DNA of 7,332 bases from Myxococcales bacterium (GTDB lineage Bacteria > Myxococcota_A > Bradymonadia > Bradymonadales > Bradymonadaceae), in the NCBI GenBank assembly GCA_007120615.1, contig SKNI01000073.1, forward strand, positions 1 through 7,332, in the 5' to 3' direction. Numbering within the stretch: position 1 is the stretch's first letter; the number at the start of each line of letters is the position of its first letter. Both the position numbers and the translations under genes were made by a program. Of the stretch, positions 6,501 to 7,332 are shown piece by piece. The notes below the pieces were generated by a model, which did no database searches, was not told where the DNA came from, and saw only the letters and a list, made by a program, of their open reading frames with translations.

Positions 6501-6801
6501 TCGCTTCGCCCAACTGCTGGGTCATCAAGCCTACGAACAGAAGGTGGCCCTTCTTCTGGGCAGTCTGATCTTAAAGCGCCGAAATGAGCGGGATACTTCG
6601 GCCGATCGGATCGAGCGAGTCGTGGAGGCCTTTGAACGTCGAGACGATTTTGTCGTCGACCGCGCGGAAGTACTTATAGCGCTTGGGAAATTGATGATCA
6701 ACCTCAAGCTCACCGATCAGGGACCAAAGGTTCTGCAGCGAGGCCGACAGCTGGCATTTCGCATCGGCGCAACGGGATTGCTTCCCCCCGTGCAAGACTG
6801 A
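3571..6801 (+). CDS. Hanks-type Ser/Thr protein kinase fused to a STAND/AAA_16-like NTPase and TPR-like repeats (PknK-like)
   Basis: 1076 aa, soluble, no membrane segment. Kinase domain about 18-280: glycine loop G28-x-G30-x-x-G33-x-V35, ATP-binding Lys51 (VALK), helix-C Glu69, HRD at 140-142 with Lys144 and Asn147, DFG 166-168, APE 188-190, Asp202/Gly206. It has every catalytic residue and should be active. The activation loop offers Thr178 and Thr183. The Arg usual in the last subdomain appears replaced by Asp266. NTPase domain about 310-560: Walker A GEPGIGKS (343-350), Walker B VVFFIDD (Asp456/Asp457), and the lid segment QGRPAYIEEL (542-551) found in MalT/PknK-like ATPases. A winged-helix-like stretch follows (581-660), then helical TPR-like repeats (about 710-1065) for partner binding. 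No C-terminal DNA-binding or cyclase domain is visible. The frame has a stop at 3541-3543, so the start is ATG 3571, or GTG 3598, which has AGGGG 7 nt upstream. The ATG has only GAGG about 15 nt away. Target proteins unknown. Confidence 0.95.
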   Translation: MSERSRGRKVRGSSKVFAGRYTYVKPLGRGAGGSVYLAEDLREKNREVALKVLSAEACETVQGKMLRREFEILSKLDHPNLVRVYDYGKLPDGGVFLAEEYIDGFSLQDARALLEPAALIDLTLQLLHGLAYLHAMGMIHRDIKPANVMLLWLDDASARPMVKLVDFGLSSMDPKRDTLRGGTRSYMAPEVIRGEKGERRSDLYSLGVTLYYALCGVLPFGPRTKEDPPPTEEDFRPPDPHRLNTEVPLELSRFTMALLRQVPDVDYADAGEALQALAADAGALDERSVGRMANSLDLAAAPVIRGYFERGVLSRRIEEDDLLVEWLSMNDGPAMGQLYLIRGEPGIGKSRLLQDVQASSKLSGHIVLFHRCGDDTTPYGLLLAMVEQLVEVARSQDVIAIERYNTALHCRRLLSKLGFTTPGDNVAAYVEQAWMRKAIEDAVSMLSPGQVVFFIDDIDRADDASLEIITEWFRSVKSQHRPNVVATAKKGEVYSRLSRGEGVQILPIEGINKADVKAFFCEQLGISGLSDAWLESVALASQGRPAYIEELCRYLIDTGMLRRATAKKWSARVKDIEAAGVPGSLRESLRRRVTSVGAGGRECLELLSLLDRRLAWKDARSLLKKGGSSSEEAERTLRTVNWRHLVSLNLTTGGRYIEVIHRELTTVVADMLSPEWRRALHRRVGELIADQWKSGRGDAGEAAKHLKKGGRDEEAAPFFEIAGDVAHQAADWERAVANYQLSLEGIDDPAARALLTIKLARTSLAFYKPVDCRRYLKKAVELIPSISSSWLIYRVYLDAGQMELAMGSSDASRGYLEKLQRGLPELASSMEAMGLDGALLVSHGRFNAANKLFARCVELYEEFGTIEDRASALRDQAHLDVVEGRAADGLRQYEEALGLMESVDNPAVMGSILGDYGADLRRIGSPVEAREVLQDALTYHVRGSSPQQFVEALFQLAWTLTDMGSSSTARSRANEAYRFAQLLGHQAYEQKVALLLGSLILKRRNERDTSADRIERVVEAFERRDDFVVDRAEVLIALGKLMINLKLTDQGPKVLQRGRQLAFRIGATGLLPPVQD
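3586..3600 (+). promoter_or_regulatory. Ribosome binding site suggesting an alternative GTG start for the kinase
   Basis: AGGGG at 3586-3590 lies 7 nt before an in-frame GTG (3598-3600, codon 10 of the long version). This spacing is better than that of the GAGG at 3552-3555 before ATG 3571 (15 nt). Starting here removes nine basic, poorly conserved residues and leaves the kinase domain whole. Confidence 0.35.
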
Positions 6802-6871
6802 TCTCCCGCACAAAAGACCTACGATTACGATCGACCTCTCAGAAAAGATCTACGCACCTGGCGAGTAAATT

Positions 6872-7332
6872 ATGGGTACCGATAAGAAGGGACAAGAATT
6901 GCGCATTGACGGGCTCCGTCTGGATTTTCAGGCCGACCCGGAAGAGTTGCCTCGAGAGGCGGCCCGTCGTCTCGGGGTGGCGCCGCAAGCGATCTCGGAG
7001 CTGACGGTAGTGCGCACCAGTATGGACGCTCGTGGACGACCGAAGCGGGTCTATAACGTGGACGTCGTGGTCGACGACGACAACCTCTCCAATCCGCTTC
7101 CCGGGGGAGTCCGTAAACGGCCGGACCCCTCGCAGCGGCCCCAAAAATTTGCCCCGAAGACCGACGAGCGAGTCGTGGTCATCGGCGCCGGACCTTCCGG
7201 GCTTTTCTGCGCCCACAGGCTCGCCGAAAGTGGTGTAAAGACTACGCTTTTGGACCGCGGTCAGCCGGTGGAGATTCGCGGTCGAGACGTCTCGGGGTTG
7301 ATGCATCGCGGAGAGCTTAAACCGGACAGCAA
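6872..7332 (+). CDS. FAD-dependent oxidoreductase, COG2509-like, N-terminal part; 3' end outside window
   Basis: 153 codons are visible and the frame is open to the edge. Residues 1-75 form an N-terminal domain with LPREAARRLGVAPQAISELTVVR and a following RTSMDARGRPKRVYNVDVVV strand. This layout is typical of the uncharacterised FAD-dependent dehydrogenases of COG2509, whose members run to roughly 450-550 aa. The dinucleotide-binding motif VVVIGAGPSGLFCAHRLAE (101-119) has G105-x-G107-x-x-G110, and Asp128 ends the second strand (TTLLDRG). PVEIRGRDVSGLMHRGELKPDS (132-153) fits the family segment just after the first Rossmann unit. FAD binding is well supported; substrate and electron acceptor are not known. 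A stop codon (TAA, 6866-6868) sits just before the ATG, so the start is fixed, with GGCGAG (6860-6865) as a likely ribosome site. It lies 70 nt after the kinase stop with no terminator seen, so read-through is possible. Confidence 0.9.
   Translation, partial: MGTDKKGQELRIDGLRLDFQADPEELPREAARRLGVAPQAISELTVVRTSMDARGRPKRVYNVDVVVDDDNLSNPLPGGVRKRPDPSQRPQKFAPKTDERVVVIGAGPSGLFCAHRLAESGVKTTLLDRGQPVEIRGRDVSGLMHRGELKPDS

Noticed and set aside
6802..6871. Possible terminator after the kinase gene
   Set aside because: No stem-loop with T-run is visible in the 70-nt gap.

Overview
The window looks like chromosomal DNA from a Gram-negative, delta-proteobacterium-like bacterium. The best guess is Myxococcota or Bradymonadota (Bradymonadales-type). 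This is inferred from three things: a lipoprotein with a long Asp-rich linker after the lipobox, a second exported protein that looks like an outer-membrane barrel, and a large Hanks-type kinase fused to a STAND-type NTPase and helical repeats. That combination is frequent in those lineages. No marker gene is present to prove the taxonomy. GC content appears moderate, and coding density is high.

Layout, left to right. (1) The 3' part of an S41-type serine peptidase gene on the + strand enters from the left edge and ends at 715. (2) It runs tail-to-tail, with a 13-nt gap, into a two-gene minus-strand set: a predicted outer-membrane beta-barrel protein (729-1565), preceded by an acidic, lysine-poor lipoprotein of the amidohydrolase superfamily (1630-3255). 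(3) A 315-nt divergent intergenic region (3256-3570) carries several short perfect inverted repeats and a weak promoter candidate in each direction. (4) On the + strand, a 1076-aa Ser/Thr kinase-NTPase-TPR-like protein (3571-6801) is followed 70 nt later by the first 153 codons of an FAD-dependent oxidoreductase of the COG2509 type (6872 to the right edge).

How the genes may relate. The peptidase, barrel and amidohydrolase are probably cell-envelope proteins (for the peptidase this is only family inference, because its N-terminus is missing). The kinase is a soluble signalling hub, and the oxidoreductase is a cytoplasmic flavoprotein. The divergent promoter region makes shared control of the amidohydrolase/barrel pair and the kinase possible, but nothing shows a functional link. 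I see no mobile element, CRISPR array, tRNA or rRNA. I do not see convincing evidence of a new multi-gene system. The most interesting items are the kinase fusion, the extreme composition of the lipoprotein, a G9 tract inside the conserved core of the peptidase, and the palindromes between the divergent genes.
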